From Bacteroidaceae bacterium (lineage in GTDB: Bacteria > Bacteroidota > Bacteroidia > Bacteroidales > Bacteroidaceae), in the NCBI GenBank assembly GCA_017427065.1, contig JAFRTL010000005.1, forward strand, positions 186,001 to 250,000: a DNA stretch of 64,000 nucleotides. The letters run 5' to 3'. Numbering within the stretch: position 1 is the first letter of the stretch; each line of letters begins with the position of its first letter. Below, one piece after another: positions 17,583-26,810 of this stretch. Under the pieces are notes generated by a model. That model was not told the DNA's origin. It saw only the letters and a list, made by a program, of their open reading frames with translations, and did not search any database. The position numbers were made by a program, and so were the translations under genes.

Positions 17583-18848
17583 ATGGAACTCAAAGACTTT
17601 GAAATAATGGCTCCTGTGGGCTCGCGTGATTCGCTGGCTGCAGCGATTCAGGCAGGTGCCGATTCTGTATATTTCGGCATCGGGACTCTGAATATGCGCT
17701 CCCATTCTGCCAATCCTTTTACAATAGATGACCTGAAGGAGATTGCACAAGTTTGTGCAGAGCATGACATGAAGAGCTATCTGACCGTTAATACTATCAT
17801 CTACGATGGGGATATGGATCAGATGCATCAGATAATAGATGCTGCAAAAGAGGCGAATATCTCAGCGGTGATAGCTTCTGATGTGGCAGTGATGACTTAT
17901 GCACGACAGATTGGACAGGAGGTACATCTGAGTACCCAACTCAATATCAGTAATGTGGAGGCATTGCGTTTTTATGCCCAGTTTGCAGATGTGGTGGTGC
18001 TTGCGCGTGAGTTGAATCTAGAGCAGGTAGCAGAAATCCATAAGCATATTGTTGAGGAGAATATCTGCGGTCCTAGTGGTCGCCAGGTGCGCATCGAGAT
18101 GTTCTGTCACGGTGCTTTGTGCATGGCGGTTTCTGGGAAGTGCTATATGTCTTTGCATGAGTCGGGGAAATCGGCCAATCGTGGCGAATGCCGTCAGATT
18201 TGTCGTAGAAGCTATGTGGTGACCGATAGAGAGACAGGTGATGAGCTGATGATAGATAATAAATATATCATGTCTCCTAAGGACTTGAAAACCATCCACT
18301 TCATGAATAAGATGATAGATGCAGGAGTGAGGGTGTTCAAGATTGAAGGACGTGCCAGAGGTCCAGAGTATGTGCGCGTGGTGGCACAATGCTACAAAGA
18401 AGCACTTACTTCGGTATTGGATGGTACTTTCACCGACGCGAAGATTGAAGTGTGGAATGAGAAGTTGAAAGCCGTATTCAATCGTGGTTTCTGGGATGGT
18501 TACTATTTAGGGCAACGCTTAGGAGAGTGGACCAAGAATTATGGTTCTGCCGCTACAGAACGTAAGATTTATGTTGGTAAAGGCGTTAAGTATTTTTCCA
18601 ACTTAGGTGTAGCGGAGTTTCTGGTGGAAGCTGCAGAAATCAGTGTGGGCGACAAACTGTTGGTTACAGGTCCTACAACAGGTGCCCTGTTCCTTACCTT
18701 AGAAGAGGCAAGGGTAGAACTGAAACCTGTGCAGACGGTTCATAAAGGGGAGCATTTTTCCGTAAAGATGGATAAGATACGTCCGAGTGATAAGTTGTTT
18801 AAACTGGTTTCAACGGATGAGTTATTGGAATTTAAGGGTTTAGTATAG
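17583..18848 (+). CDS. Peptidase U32 family protein (TrhP/RlhA-like)
   Basis: A 421-residue U32 protein from ATG 17583. The family signature EMFCHGALCMAVSGKCYMS lies near residues 176-194, with further cysteines in RGECRQICRRSY. Characterised U32 members such as TrhP and RlhA hydroxylate tRNA or rRNA bases using prephenate-derived chemistry; others are linked to collagen breakdown. RNA hydroxylation is therefore more likely than proteolysis. It heads a plus-strand run with a thioesterase and dprA. Sure of the family, less so of the substrate. Confidence 0.93.
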   Translation: MELKDFEIMAPVGSRDSLAAAIQAGADSVYFGIGTLNMRSHSANPFTIDDLKEIAQVCAEHDMKSYLTVNTIIYDGDMDQMHQIIDAAKEANISAVIASDVAVMTYARQIGQEVHLSTQLNISNVEALRFYAQFADVVVLARELNLEQVAEIHKHIVEENICGPSGRQVRIEMFCHGALCMAVSGKCYMSLHESGKSANRGECRQICRRSYVVTDRETGDELMIDNKYIMSPKDLKTIHFMNKMIDAGVRVFKIEGRARGPEYVRVVAQCYKEALTSVLDGTFTDAKIEVWNEKLKAVFNRGFWDGYYLGQRLGEWTKNYGSAATERKIYVGKGVKYFSNLGVAEFLVEAAEISVGDKLLVTGPTTGALFLTLEEARVELKPVQTVHKGEHFSVKMDKIRPSDKLFKLVSTDELLEFKGLV

Positions 18849-18852
18849 GAGG
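18847..18852 (+). promoter_or_regulatory. Strong Shine-Dalgarno of the thioesterase gene
   Basis: AGGAGG, seven bases before the ATG at 18860 and beginning in the stop codon of the U32 gene. Most genes in this window lack such a site, so this start is unusually well marked. Confidence 0.7.
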
Positions 18853-18859
18853 TTCTTCG

Positions 18860-19261
18860 ATGAATTATGTATATGAACTGGAAATGAAGGCACGCGACTA
18901 TGAGTGCGACATTCAGGGGATTGTGAATAATGCCAATTATCAGCATTACTTGGAACACACACGACATGAGTTCTTGCTTTCAACAGGTGCTCCGAGTTTT
19001 TCTCAGTTTCATGATCAAGGCATCGATGCTGTAGTGGCACGTATTACCTTGTCTTTCAAGAATCCACTGCGAGGTGGCGATGAATTTATCAGTAAATTGG
19101 CCTTGAAACGAGAAGGTATCAAATATGTATTTTATCAGGACATCTATCGGAAGGCAGACGATAAGATTTGTTTGAAAGGAGTAGTAGAGGTGGTATGCCT
19201 TGTTAATGGAAGATTAACGGAACCTACCATGTTCGACCCTATTTTTGCACCTTATTTATAA
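18860..19261 (+). CDS. Acyl-CoA thioesterase (hot-dog fold)
   Basis: A 133-residue single hot-dog domain protein of the 4-hydroxybenzoyl-CoA thioesterase/YbgC type. The family motif is ARDYECDIQGIVNNANYQHY (about residues 11-30), with the Asp that acts in catalysis (D17) and the following helix EHTRHEF. Likely hydrolyses a fatty acyl-CoA or acyl-ACP in the cytoplasm. It starts 11 bases after the U32 gene. Confidence 0.9.
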   Translation: MNYVYELEMKARDYECDIQGIVNNANYQHYLEHTRHEFLLSTGAPSFSQFHDQGIDAVVARITLSFKNPLRGGDEFISKLALKREGIKYVFYQDIYRKADDKICLKGVVEVVCLVNGRLTEPTMFDPIFAPYL

Positions 19262-19290
19262 TAAATATTAATCATTAAATACGACAAGCT

Positions 19291-20391
19291 ATGGAGTGTT
19301 TTTACAGCATTGCGCTCACGCAATGTCCAGGTATTGGTCATCGTGGAGCCAAACTTTTGATTGATGAATTGGGCAGCGCCCAAGCAGTTTTCGAGCATCG
19401 TAAGGAAATTCCCGACTTACTTCCTGATACTTCAGCACGCGTTTGTGAAGCATTGGAGTGCCCAGAGGCTCTGGAACGTGCCAAACGTGAGATGGAGTTT
19501 GTGGAAAAGAATCATCTTACTTGTTTGACCTTACAGGATGAGGCTTATCCTACCCGCCTTCGTGAGTGTGTGGATGCCCCTGTGGTCTTATTCTTTAAAG
19601 GGAATTGTGTTTTCAACCGCTTGCATGTGATCTCCATGGTAGGTACACGTAGGGCTTCGGATTATGGAAAACAGTTTTGCGCAGATTTTCTGCATGATTT
19701 AGCAGAACTATGTCCAGATATCTTGGTAGTCAGCGGATTGGCTTATGGTATTGATATCCATACCCATCGTGCAGCATTGGATAATCACCTTGCTACTGTC
19801 GGAGTATTGGCACATGGGTTAGATCGGCTTTATCCCTATCACCATCGTCAGACGGCAGTTGAGATGTTGAAGGAAGGAGGATTGCTCACAGAGTTTCTTT
19901 CAGAAACTAATCCCGATCCGTTTAATTTTGTCTGCCGTAATCGTATAGTGGCAGGAATGACAGATGCAACCATTGTGGTGGAAAGTGCTGAAAAAGGAGG
20001 ATCCCTCATCACAGCAGATTTGGCGACTGGTTATGGAAAAGATTGTTTTGCCGTACCTGGACGTGTCAACGATGCTTTTTCCAAAGGGACGAATCAGCTT
20101 ATCAGGGATAATAAAGCAGCTTTGATAGAAAATGCGGAGGATTTTGTCAAAGCGATGGGTTGGGAAACTCCAAACAGCAAACCTGAAGCAGTGCAACGTG
20201 AGATGTTCCTGGATTTAACTCCTGAAGAAACGCAAGTGGTGGAGCTATTGCGCAGTCGTGGTGATTTGCAGGTCAATGCATTGGTCATGCTTTCTGATAT
20301 TCCGTTCAGTCAGATGACAACCTTGCTGTTTCAGTTGGAGATGAAAGGTGTGGTGCGCGCCATGGTAGGTGGTGTCTATCGTCTTGTATAA
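19291..20391 (+). CDS. dprA: DNA-processing protein DprA
   Basis: Protects incoming or single-stranded DNA and loads RecA in transformable bacteria; in others its role is less clear. The 366 residues contain an N-terminal helix-hairpin region (CPGIGHRGAKLL), the Rossmann-like DprA core with SMVGTRRASDYGK, SGLAYGIDIHTHRAAL and ESAEKGGSLITADLA, and a C-terminal winged-helix domain (about 305-366). Length is normal. It is the last gene before a terminator at 20399-20426. Confidence 0.96.
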   Translation: MECFYSIALTQCPGIGHRGAKLLIDELGSAQAVFEHRKEIPDLLPDTSARVCEALECPEALERAKREMEFVEKNHLTCLTLQDEAYPTRLRECVDAPVVLFFKGNCVFNRLHVISMVGTRRASDYGKQFCADFLHDLAELCPDILVVSGLAYGIDIHTHRAALDNHLATVGVLAHGLDRLYPYHHRQTAVEMLKEGGLLTEFLSETNPDPFNFVCRNRIVAGMTDATIVVESAEKGGSLITADLATGYGKDCFAVPGRVNDAFSKGTNQLIRDNKAALIENAEDFVKAMGWETPNSKPEAVQREMFLDLTPEETQVVELLRSRGDLQVNALVMLSDIPFSQMTTLLFQLEMKGVVRAMVGGVYRLV

Positions 20392-20398
20392 AAGAAAA

Positions 20399-20426
20399 TC
20401 CCCCTCCTTCAGATAAAGGAGGGGGA
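20399..20426. terminator. Bidirectional terminator between dprA and frdB
   Basis: An 11-bp perfect stem, TCCCCCTCCTT and its complement, with a 6-base loop, lies between two converging genes. A-rich and T-containing flanks would support use on both strands. Confidence 0.85.
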
Positions 20427-20447
20427 CAAAGATTATTCAAAAAGAAC

Positions 20448-21203
20448 TTAGTCTTTCAGTTTCGCCCAGATAAAGTCGCGGTTCAGATGAGCGATGTTGA
20501 TAATAGACTCGTTCTTTGGGCACTCAGCCTCGCAAGCGCGGGTGTTGGTACAGTTACCGAAGCCCAGTTCGTCCATCTTCATCAACATGGCCTTAGCACG
20601 ACGTAGAGCTTCAGGCTTACCTTGAGGAAGTAGATTGAGCTGTGTCACCTTAGATGAAACGAACAGCATAGCAGAACCGTTCTTACATGCAGCTACACAA
20701 GCGCCACAACCGATACAAGCAGCAGCGTCCATAGCCTCATCAGCTATATCCTTAGGGATAAGGATAGCATTGGCATCCTGAGGAGCACCTGTACGTACAC
20801 TTACATAACCACCTGCTTGCATGATCTTGTCGAATGCCGTACGATCTACCATCAAGTCCTTGATTACAGGGAATGCAGCAGAACGCCAAGGCTCAATGGT
20901 GATAGTATCACCATCCTTGAAACGGCGCATATAAATTTGGCAGGTGGTAGCACCTGTAGCTGGTCCGTGTGGATGACCATTGATGTAGAGTGAGCACATA
21001 CCGCAGATACCCTCACGGCAGTCGTGATCAAACACCACTGGTTCCTTGCCTTCGCTTACCAGCATCTCATTGAGAATGTCAAGCATCTCCAACAAAGAGG
21101 TATCACCAGGGATGTCTTTCATCTGGAACTCGTCAAAGTGACCTTTCTCCTTAGGGCCATTCTGACGCCAAACTCTCAGTTTAAATGATATATTTTTATC
21201 CAT
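20448..21203 (-). CDS. frdB: Fumarate reductase/succinate dehydrogenase iron-sulfur subunit
   Basis: A 251-residue electron-transfer subunit linking the quinol site to the flavoprotein. The [2Fe-2S] ligands are in CREGICGMC plus a later Cys in TTCQIYM, and the two other clusters are in [14 protein letters not shown] and [14 protein letters not shown]. It is the last gene of the frdC-frdA-frdB operon. In anaerobic Bacteroidales this complex reduces fumarate to succinate, the main respiratory end reaction. Confidence 0.96.
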   Translation of the reverse strand: MDKNISFKLRVWRQNGPKEKGHFDEFQMKDIPGDTSLLEMLDILNEMLVSEGKEPVVFDHDCREGICGMCSLYINGHPHGPATGATTCQIYMRRFKDGDTITIEPWRSAAFPVIKDLMVDRTAFDKIMQAGGYVSVRTGAPQDANAILIPKDIADEAMDAAACIGCGACVAACKNGSAMLFVSSKVTQLNLLPQGKPEALRRAKAMLMKMDELGFGNCTNTRACEAECPKNESIINIAHLNRDFIWAKLKD

Positions 21204-21236
21204 AGTTTCTTGTTCTTTAAATGTTCAACCTCCTGA

Positions 21237-23216
21237 TTAGCTCTTGTAGTTACGAGTCTGTACCTTGATTGCCTCATAAACCAATGGTTCTTTCAGCAAT
21301 TCTGGCTCTACATCGTCAGAGCCCTTGTATTCCCAGCAAGCTACATAGAAGTAGTTCTTATCATCGCGTAAAGCCTCACCTTCTTCGGTCTGGTATTCTT
21401 CACGGAAGTGACCACCACAGCTCTCGTTACGGTTCAGTGCATCGTAAGCCATCAGCTTACCCATCGTGATGAAGTCATCCAAACGGATAGCCTTGTCAAG
21501 CTCGATGTTCATACCTTCCTTAGAACCAGGGATAAACAGGTCGGTTTCAAACTTCTTGCGTACCTCATCCAGTTTCTTCAAACCAATCTTCAAACCTTCT
21601 TCTGTACGACCCATACCAACATATTCCCACATGATGTGACCGAGTTCCTTATGGATAGAATCAACTGAACTCTTGCCATGGATATTCATCAGGCGGTCAA
21701 TCTTAGCTTGAACAGCCTTCTCTGCCTCTTCAAATTCAGGAAGGTCGGTGGAGAAGCGTGGAACAGTAATCTGGTCTGCCAGATAGTTCTGGATAGTGTA
21801 AGGCAGCACGAAGTAACCATCTGCCAAGCCCTGCATCAAAGCAGAAGCACCCAGACGGTTGGCACCATGGTCAGAGAAGTTGCACTCACCGATAGCGAAG
21901 AGACCCTTCAGTGAAGTCTGTAATTCATAGTCCACCCAGATACCACCCATGGTGTAGTGGATAGCAGGATAAATCATCATTGGGTTATAGTACTTCACGC
22001 CATTGATTTCGTTGGCTACCTCACCAGGATTCACATCGGTAATTTCCTCATACATATCGAAGAGGTTGCCATAACGCTGACGGATCACATCGATACCCAG
22101 ACGGCCGATAGCCTCAGAGAAATCAAGGAATACTGCCAAACCTGTGTTGTTTACACCGAAGCCCTTGTCGCAACGCTCCTTTGCAGCACGTGAAGCCACG
22201 TCACGAGGTACAAGGTTACCAAAAGCTGGATAGCGACGCTCCAGATAGTAGTCGCGCTGCTCCTCAGGAATGTCCGCACCCTTCAGTGTGCCTTCCTGCA
22301 GCTTCTTGGCATCTTCCAGACGCTTTGGTACCCAGATACGACCATCGTTACGCAGAGACTCTGACATCAAAGTCAACTTAGACTGTTTGTCACCATGTAC
22401 CGGAATACAAGTTGGGTGAATCTGTACGAAGGCTGGGTTTGCAAACCAAGCACCCTTGCGGTAGCAAGCCATTGCAGCAGATACGTTGCAAGCCATAGCG
22501 TTGGTAGAGAGGAAGTAAGCATTTCCATAACCACCTGTAGCGATAACTACAGCATGAGCAGCGAAACGCTCCAGCTTACCTGTTACCAAGTTCTTAGCGA
22601 TAATACCACGTGCGCGACCATCAACGATTACTACATCCTGCATTTCATAGCGAGTGTAGAGTTTTACAGTTCCCGCAGCCACCTGACGGCTCAGTGCAGA
22701 ATAGGCACCCAGCAACAACTGCTGACCCGTCTGACCGCGGGCATAGAATGTACGTGATACCTGTGCACCACCGAATGAACGGTTGGCCAACAAACCACCA
22801 TACTCACGAGCGAAAGGAACGCCCTGAGCCACGCATTGGTCGATAATATTGTTTGACACCTCTGCCAGACGATATACGTTGGCTTCGCGAGCGCGGTAGT
22901 CACCACCCTTTACAGTGTCATAGAACAAACGATATACAGAGTCGCCATCGTTCTGATAGTTCTTGGCAGCATTGATACCACCTTGTGCAGCGATGGAGTG
23001 TGCACGGCGTGGAGAATCCTGAATACAGAAGTTCAGTACTCTGAATCCCATCTCACCAAGAGAAGCTGCGGCAGAAGCACCAGCCAAGCCAGTACCTACC
23101 ACGATGATGTCGAGGCGACGCTTATTAGCAGGGTTAACTAATTTCTGGTGGGCTTTGTAATTGGTCCATTTTTCAGCCACCGGTCCCTCAGGAATTTTAG
23201 AATCTATTCTAGTCAT
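21237..23216 (-). CDS. frdA: Fumarate reductase/succinate dehydrogenase flavoprotein subunit
   Basis: A 659-residue FAD-binding catalytic subunit. The Rossmann motif [19 protein letters not shown] is near residues 40-58, followed by the covalent flavin region [21 protein letters not shown] and the active-site region [12 protein letters not shown]. It resembles the epsilonproteobacterial/Bacteroidetes three-subunit type, which pairs with a one-piece diheme cytochrome b, as here. Fumarate reduction is the expected physiological direction. Confidence 0.96.
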   Translation of the reverse strand: MTRIDSKIPEGPVAEKWTNYKAHQKLVNPANKRRLDIIVVGTGLAGASAAASLGEMGFRVLNFCIQDSPRRAHSIAAQGGINAAKNYQNDGDSVYRLFYDTVKGGDYRAREANVYRLAEVSNNIIDQCVAQGVPFAREYGGLLANRSFGGAQVSRTFYARGQTGQQLLLGAYSALSRQVAAGTVKLYTRYEMQDVVIVDGRARGIIAKNLVTGKLERFAAHAVVIATGGYGNAYFLSTNAMACNVSAAMACYRKGAWFANPAFVQIHPTCIPVHGDKQSKLTLMSESLRNDGRIWVPKRLEDAKKLQEGTLKGADIPEEQRDYYLERRYPAFGNLVPRDVASRAAKERCDKGFGVNNTGLAVFLDFSEAIGRLGIDVIRQRYGNLFDMYEEITDVNPGEVANEINGVKYYNPMMIYPAIHYTMGGIWVDYELQTSLKGLFAIGECNFSDHGANRLGASALMQGLADGYFVLPYTIQNYLADQITVPRFSTDLPEFEEAEKAVQAKIDRLMNIHGKSSVDSIHKELGHIMWEYVGMGRTEEGLKIGLKKLDEVRKKFETDLFIPGSKEGMNIELDKAIRLDDFITMGKLMAYDALNRNESCGGHFREEYQTEEGEALRDDKNYFYVACWEYKGSDDVEPELLKEPLVYEAIKVQTRNYKS

Positions 23217-23270
23217 AATAAATTTACAATTTAGTCAGTTAATAGTTCAAGTTATCCGTATCTTTCAGAC

Positions 23271-23948
23271 TTACATGAGTGACTGAACATAGAATACGAT
23301 GACTACCAAAGCGAAAAGGCCTACGATGATGGTGGTGTACCACCAGCCAATACATTTCCAGCGATCCAGCCACAGGCGGTTATTCCAGCCCAGAGTCTGC
23401 AGTGCGCTCCAGAAACCATGAGTGAGGTGGAACCACAAAGCGCAGAGCCATACCAGGTACAGAATCACATAGATAATGTTGGAGAATGTCTGCTGGATGT
23501 GGTAGATACCGTCAGTAGTATGTGCCACTACACCAGGATCTTCTACGCCCATCAGTTCAGGAAGCATCATCTTGCTCCAGAAGTTGATGAGGTGCAGTAC
23601 GATACCCAGCACCACGATGATACCCAGTACCAACATGTTTTGTGAGGCCCATTCCACAGTCTTCGGCTTTTCAGTGACTGCATAACGCTCTGAACCACGA
23701 GCCTTGCGGTTTTGCAAGGTCAGCCAGAAGGCGTAGATGATGTGAATGATGAACAATGCGGCCAAAGCGATGGTAGCAGCCACAGCATACCAGTTTGATC
23801 CCAGCATTTCGCAGATCCAATTGTATCCTTCATGGGAGATCAAGGCAACAACGTTCATCGCACAGTGAAATGTCAGAAACAGGACAAGGGCGATACCGGT
23901 AACGCTCATCACCACTTTCCTTCCTACAGATGAATTAGTTAACCACAT
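23271..23948 (-). CDS. frdC: Fumarate reductase cytochrome b subunit
   Basis: A 225-residue membrane anchor with five predicted transmembrane helices (around 10-30, 55-75, 100-125, 150-175 and 195-220) and several histidines in or near helices (HCAMN, HIIYAFW, HLINFW, HLTHGFW) fit to bind two hemes. It takes electrons from menaquinol. First gene of the operon, with a strong promoter at 24016-24046 and a leader of about 60 bases. Confidence 0.95.
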   Translation of the reverse strand: MWLTNSSVGRKVVMSVTGIALVLFLTFHCAMNVVALISHEGYNWICEMLGSNWYAVAATIALAALFIIHIIYAFWLTLQNRKARGSERYAVTEKPKTVEWASQNMLVLGIIVVLGIVLHLINFWSKMMLPELMGVEDPGVVAHTTDGIYHIQQTFSNIIYVILYLVWLCALWFHLTHGFWSALQTLGWNNRLWLDRWKCIGWWYTTIIVGLFALVVIVFYVQSLM

Positions 23949-24015
23949 AGATGATTTAGATTTAATTATTAATAGTTATTATTACTTAATTTGCACAATG
24001 ATACATATAAGTATG

Positions 24016-24046
24016 CAAATATAGTTAAAAAAGCTGAATATGCAAA
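24016..24046 (-). promoter_or_regulatory. Promoter of frdCAB
   Basis: On the minus strand TTTG (24043-24046), 19 bases, then TATATTTG (24016-24023): a full match to the Bacteroidetes promoter consensus. Confidence 0.8.
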
Positions 24047-24062
24047 CTTTTAATGTAGAATA

Positions 24063-24091
24063 TTGTTTTAGCCAGATTTTTCTTACCTTTG
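24063..24091 (+). promoter_or_regulatory. Promoter of the PAP2 phosphatase gene
   Basis: TTG (24063-24065), 18 bases, then TACCTTTG (24084-24091), ending 16 bases before the first ATG. It is divergent from the frdCAB promoter. Confidence 0.7.
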
Positions 24092-24107
24092 TGGTCAATA
24101 TATTAGG

Positions 24108-24713
24108 ATGCATATGAAAAAGACTGCAGTTATCTGGATACTCCTACTTTTGGCTACTCCGCTGCTTGCGCAGAATTGGGAAGTTGATATGATTCATCAT
24201 ATCAATGGATGGCAAGGTGAGTTTATTCACGACTATAGTAGTTTCATTTCCAATACTGAGCCTTACATTGCATTAGGAGTACCATTGGCCATGGGAGCAG
24301 TGGGATGGTGGAAGCATGATGAGGGGCTGATGCGGGATGCTGTATTCATCGGTACGTCTGTCGTTGGGACTTTCGCATTGGCCATGGGAGTGAAATACAT
24401 CGTCGATCGTACACGTCCTTATGAGGCTTATCCGGCGTTGATTCATCCACATAGTACAGAGGCCGACCCTTCTTTTCCGTCTGGACATACGGCTTCGGCT
24501 TTTGCGTTGGCCACCTCCCTTTGTATACGATATCCTAAATGGTATGTGATCGCTCCTTCCGCACTTTGGGCTGGTTCTGTAGCCATTTCAAGAATGTATG
24601 AGGGTGTTCATTATCCTACCGATGTGATGGCTGGCGCCGCACTTGGAGTGGGATGCACCATTGGAAGCTATTATCTGACTAAATGGCTTAACAAAAAATT
24701 ATTTGCTAACTAG
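24108..24713 (+). CDS. PAP2-type phosphatase, exported
   Basis: A 201-residue phosphatidic-acid-phosphatase-type enzyme. After a signal peptide (KKTAVIWILLLLATPLLAQ) it has all three catalytic boxes: KYIVDRTRP, PSFPSGHTASAF and SRMYEGVHYPTDV. Likely dephosphorylates a lipid or small phosphate ester on the periplasmic side. ATGs exist at 24108 and 24114; the second gives a more standard signal peptide. The last two codons (AAC TAG) are part of a CTAG palindrome that serves as terminator. Confidence 0.93.
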   Translation: MHMKKTAVIWILLLLATPLLAQNWEVDMIHHINGWQGEFIHDYSSFISNTEPYIALGVPLAMGAVGWWKHDEGLMRDAVFIGTSVVGTFALAMGVKYIVDRTRPYEAYPALIHPHSTEADPSFPSGHTASAFALATSLCIRYPKWYVIAPSALWAGSVAISRMYEGVHYPTDVMAGAALGVGCTIGSYYLTKWLNKKLFAN

Positions 24714-24735
24714 AAAAATAAATTTTGCTAGTTAG
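24706..24735. terminator. CTAG palindrome, likely bidirectional terminator
   Basis: CTAACTAG (24706-24713) and CTAGTTAG (24728-24735) form an 8-bp stem with a 14-base A/T loop, followed by an A-rich tract. It includes the stop codon of the PAP2 gene and lies 18 bases from the stop of the converging S41 gene. A further GGTTAGTTAG follows. Member of the repeat family seen at 5791, 12184, 37213 and 63169. Confidence 0.6.
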
Positions 24736-24753
24736 GAAAAAATAATTGGTTAG

Positions 24754-26349
24754 TTAGAGCGTTTTCTCATTGAGCAATTTCAAAGCAGTGAGGACACTCT
24801 GATTTCGACTGTTCATCACATGGTAATACTCACTCATATCCCATAGATCACGTGCTATCAACGCTTTCAGTTGCAGTTTGACATAAGGGAGCGAGTAGTC
24901 GTACTGCTCTTGATTGAATGGAATCTCCAGCTTGTCAGCTTCTGCACGCATATAACCCAAAATCTCTTCATCAATCTCGAATCCTGTGTTGAAAGCATTG
25001 AAATCCTTGTATTTCTTTGCCAATTCCTTACGATGCTTTTCGATATAGGTCGTCGTTGTCTTCAAAATGAGTCCTTGAGCCGATAACTGACGATGGTAAT
25101 CGGTATAAAGCGTTGTATCTATCGGAACAAAGTAATCGGGCATGATGCCTCCTCCCCCATATACCGTGCGCTGAAGCTTCAATGTGCTGAATTTCAAGGA
25201 ATCAGGTAGATGAATACTATCTGCATGCAGCAGTTCGCCATGTTGATAACGCTCATTCAGTTCTTTGTTGTAATCCGCCTGATTGCCATTGTCGGTTTTG
25301 GTACCATCAGCATTGGTTTGGTAGGGTTTCTGGATACAACGGCCAGTAGGCGTATAATAACGCGCAGTAGTGAGCCTTATCATCGAACCGTCGTTCAGAT
25401 TGATGGGACGTTGTACCAGTCCTTTACCGAACGTACGTCTTCCTACAATGGTTCCTCTATCCCAATCTTGTATGGCGCCTGCCACAATTTCACTTGCCGA
25501 AGCGGTATATTCATTGACCAGAACAATGAGTTTTCCATTGCGCAAACTGCCGTTTCCTTTAGCGTAATAGTTCTGGCGTCGTGAAGCTCTTCCTTCTGTA
25601 TAAACGATTAGATCCTTTTGTTCGAGGAACTCATTTGCCATATCTATGGCAGCATTAAGGTAACCTCCACCGTTGTCTTGAAGGTCAAGGATCAAATCAA
25701 CCATTCCCATGCCCTTGAGTTTTTCCAGTGCTTCCGAAAATTCTTTTCCAGTAGTAGCAGCGAACTTATTCACACGGATATATCCGATACCCGGCTCAGC
25801 AATATATGCGGCATCCAAACTGCTGATAGGAATCTTGTCGCGTTTCACATTAAAATGAAGCAAGTCTTTGACACCTCTTCTCAGTACCGTGAGATTAACT
25901 TGAGTACCTCTAGGACCACGAAGTCGTTTGATGATATCGTCAGAAGTATATTTCTTACCCGCAATGGATGTATCGTTCACGGCAATAATGCGGTCGCCTG
26001 CCAAGATGCCTACACGTTCAGAAGGACCGTCGCTTACTGGCTGAATCACAAGCAACGTATCTTCCATCATCTGGAATTGAATACCGATGCCATCGAAGTT
26101 GCCATTCAGTGGTTCATTCAGTTCCTTGGTTTCTTCTGGAGTAGTATATGTGGAGTGGGGATCGAGTTGTGAGAGCATACTCTTGATGGCTGCTTCCACC
26201 AGCTTTTCGTCGTTGACAGTATCTACATAAAGCTGACTGATGGCATATTCTGCCATCTGGAGCTTTCGCAACAGTTGCTGTGTGGCACGTTCCTGTCCTT
26301 GCAATCCGATGGCACATAAAACAATCAGTAATAGTAAAAACCTTCTCAT
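24754..26349 (-). CDS. S41 C-terminal-processing peptidase
   Basis: A 531-residue periplasmic serine protease of the CtpA/Prc family. An N-terminal signal peptide (about residues 1-18) is followed by a PDZ domain (about 85-165) and the S41 catalytic domain with nucleophile Ser284 (in TASASEI) and general base Lys309 (in TFGKG). The ATG at 26347-26349 is used rather than a TTG at 26353-26355, leaving 2 bases to the coaD stop. A second S41 protein is encoded at 54961. Targets are unknown; the family trims or degrades envelope proteins. Confidence 0.94.
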   Translation of the reverse strand: MRRFLLLLIVLCAIGLQGQERATQQLLRKLQMAEYAISQLYVDTVNDEKLVEAAIKSMLSQLDPHSTYTTPEETKELNEPLNGNFDGIGIQFQMMEDTLLVIQPVSDGPSERVGILAGDRIIAVNDTSIAGKKYTSDDIIKRLRGPRGTQVNLTVLRRGVKDLLHFNVKRDKIPISSLDAAYIAEPGIGYIRVNKFAATTGKEFSEALEKLKGMGMVDLILDLQDNGGGYLNAAIDMANEFLEQKDLIVYTEGRASRRQNYYAKGNGSLRNGKLIVLVNEYTASASEIVAGAIQDWDRGTIVGRRTFGKGLVQRPINLNDGSMIRLTTARYYTPTGRCIQKPYQTNADGTKTDNGNQADYNKELNERYQHGELLHADSIHLPDSLKFSTLKLQRTVYGGGGIMPDYFVPIDTTLYTDYHRQLSAQGLILKTTTTYIEKHRKELAKKYKDFNAFNTGFEIDEEILGYMRAEADKLEIPFNQEQYDYSLPYVKLQLKALIARDLWDMSEYYHVMNSRNQSVLTALKLLNEKTL

Positions 26350-26351
26350 TC

Positions 26352-26810
26352 TCAATCTATCTTCATTCCGTCAGGAATCAATCCTTCCAGTGATTTGTTG
26401 TATTTGATCATCTCTCTTACAAGCGTAGAGTTGATGCTAGCATATTGTGGTTCTGTAAAAAGCACAATGGTTTCGATGCCAGAAAGCCGACGGTATCCAT
26501 CTGCCAGCCATTCTTCATATTCCAGGTCTTTCACTGTACGCACGCCACGAAGAATGGCAGTGGCACCTAATTGTTCACAGAGGTCTGTGGTAAGACCTTC
26601 ATAAACCATCACTTTTACCCGTTCCTCCTCTTTATAGTAATCACTAATCATTTCTAGTCTTTTCTCTGGGGAAAACAGAAAATGCTTTTCACTGTTGGGC
26701 ACAATGGCAATGACTACTTTATCGGCAAAAGAAAGGGCTCGTTTCACCAATGAAGCATGTCCAACGGTAAAAGGATCGAATGTGCCAGGAAATACCAATA
26801 GCTTTTTCAT
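26352..26810 (-). CDS. coaD: Phosphopantetheine adenylyltransferase
   Basis: Joins AMP from ATP to 4'-phosphopantetheine in coenzyme A synthesis. The 152 residues contain the nucleotidyltransferase motif FDPFTVGH (residues 11-18) and the second signature [10 protein letters not shown]. The start overlaps the parE end by 4 bases, so coaD is coupled to parE upstream and the S41 gene downstream. Confidence 0.97.
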   Translation of the reverse strand: MKKLLVFPGTFDPFTVGHASLVKRALSFADKVVIAIVPNSEKHFLFSPEKRLEMISDYYKEEERVKVMVYEGLTTDLCEQLGATAILRGVRTVKDLEYEEWLADGYRRLSGIETIVLFTEPQYASINSTLVREMIKYNKSLEGLIPDGMKID

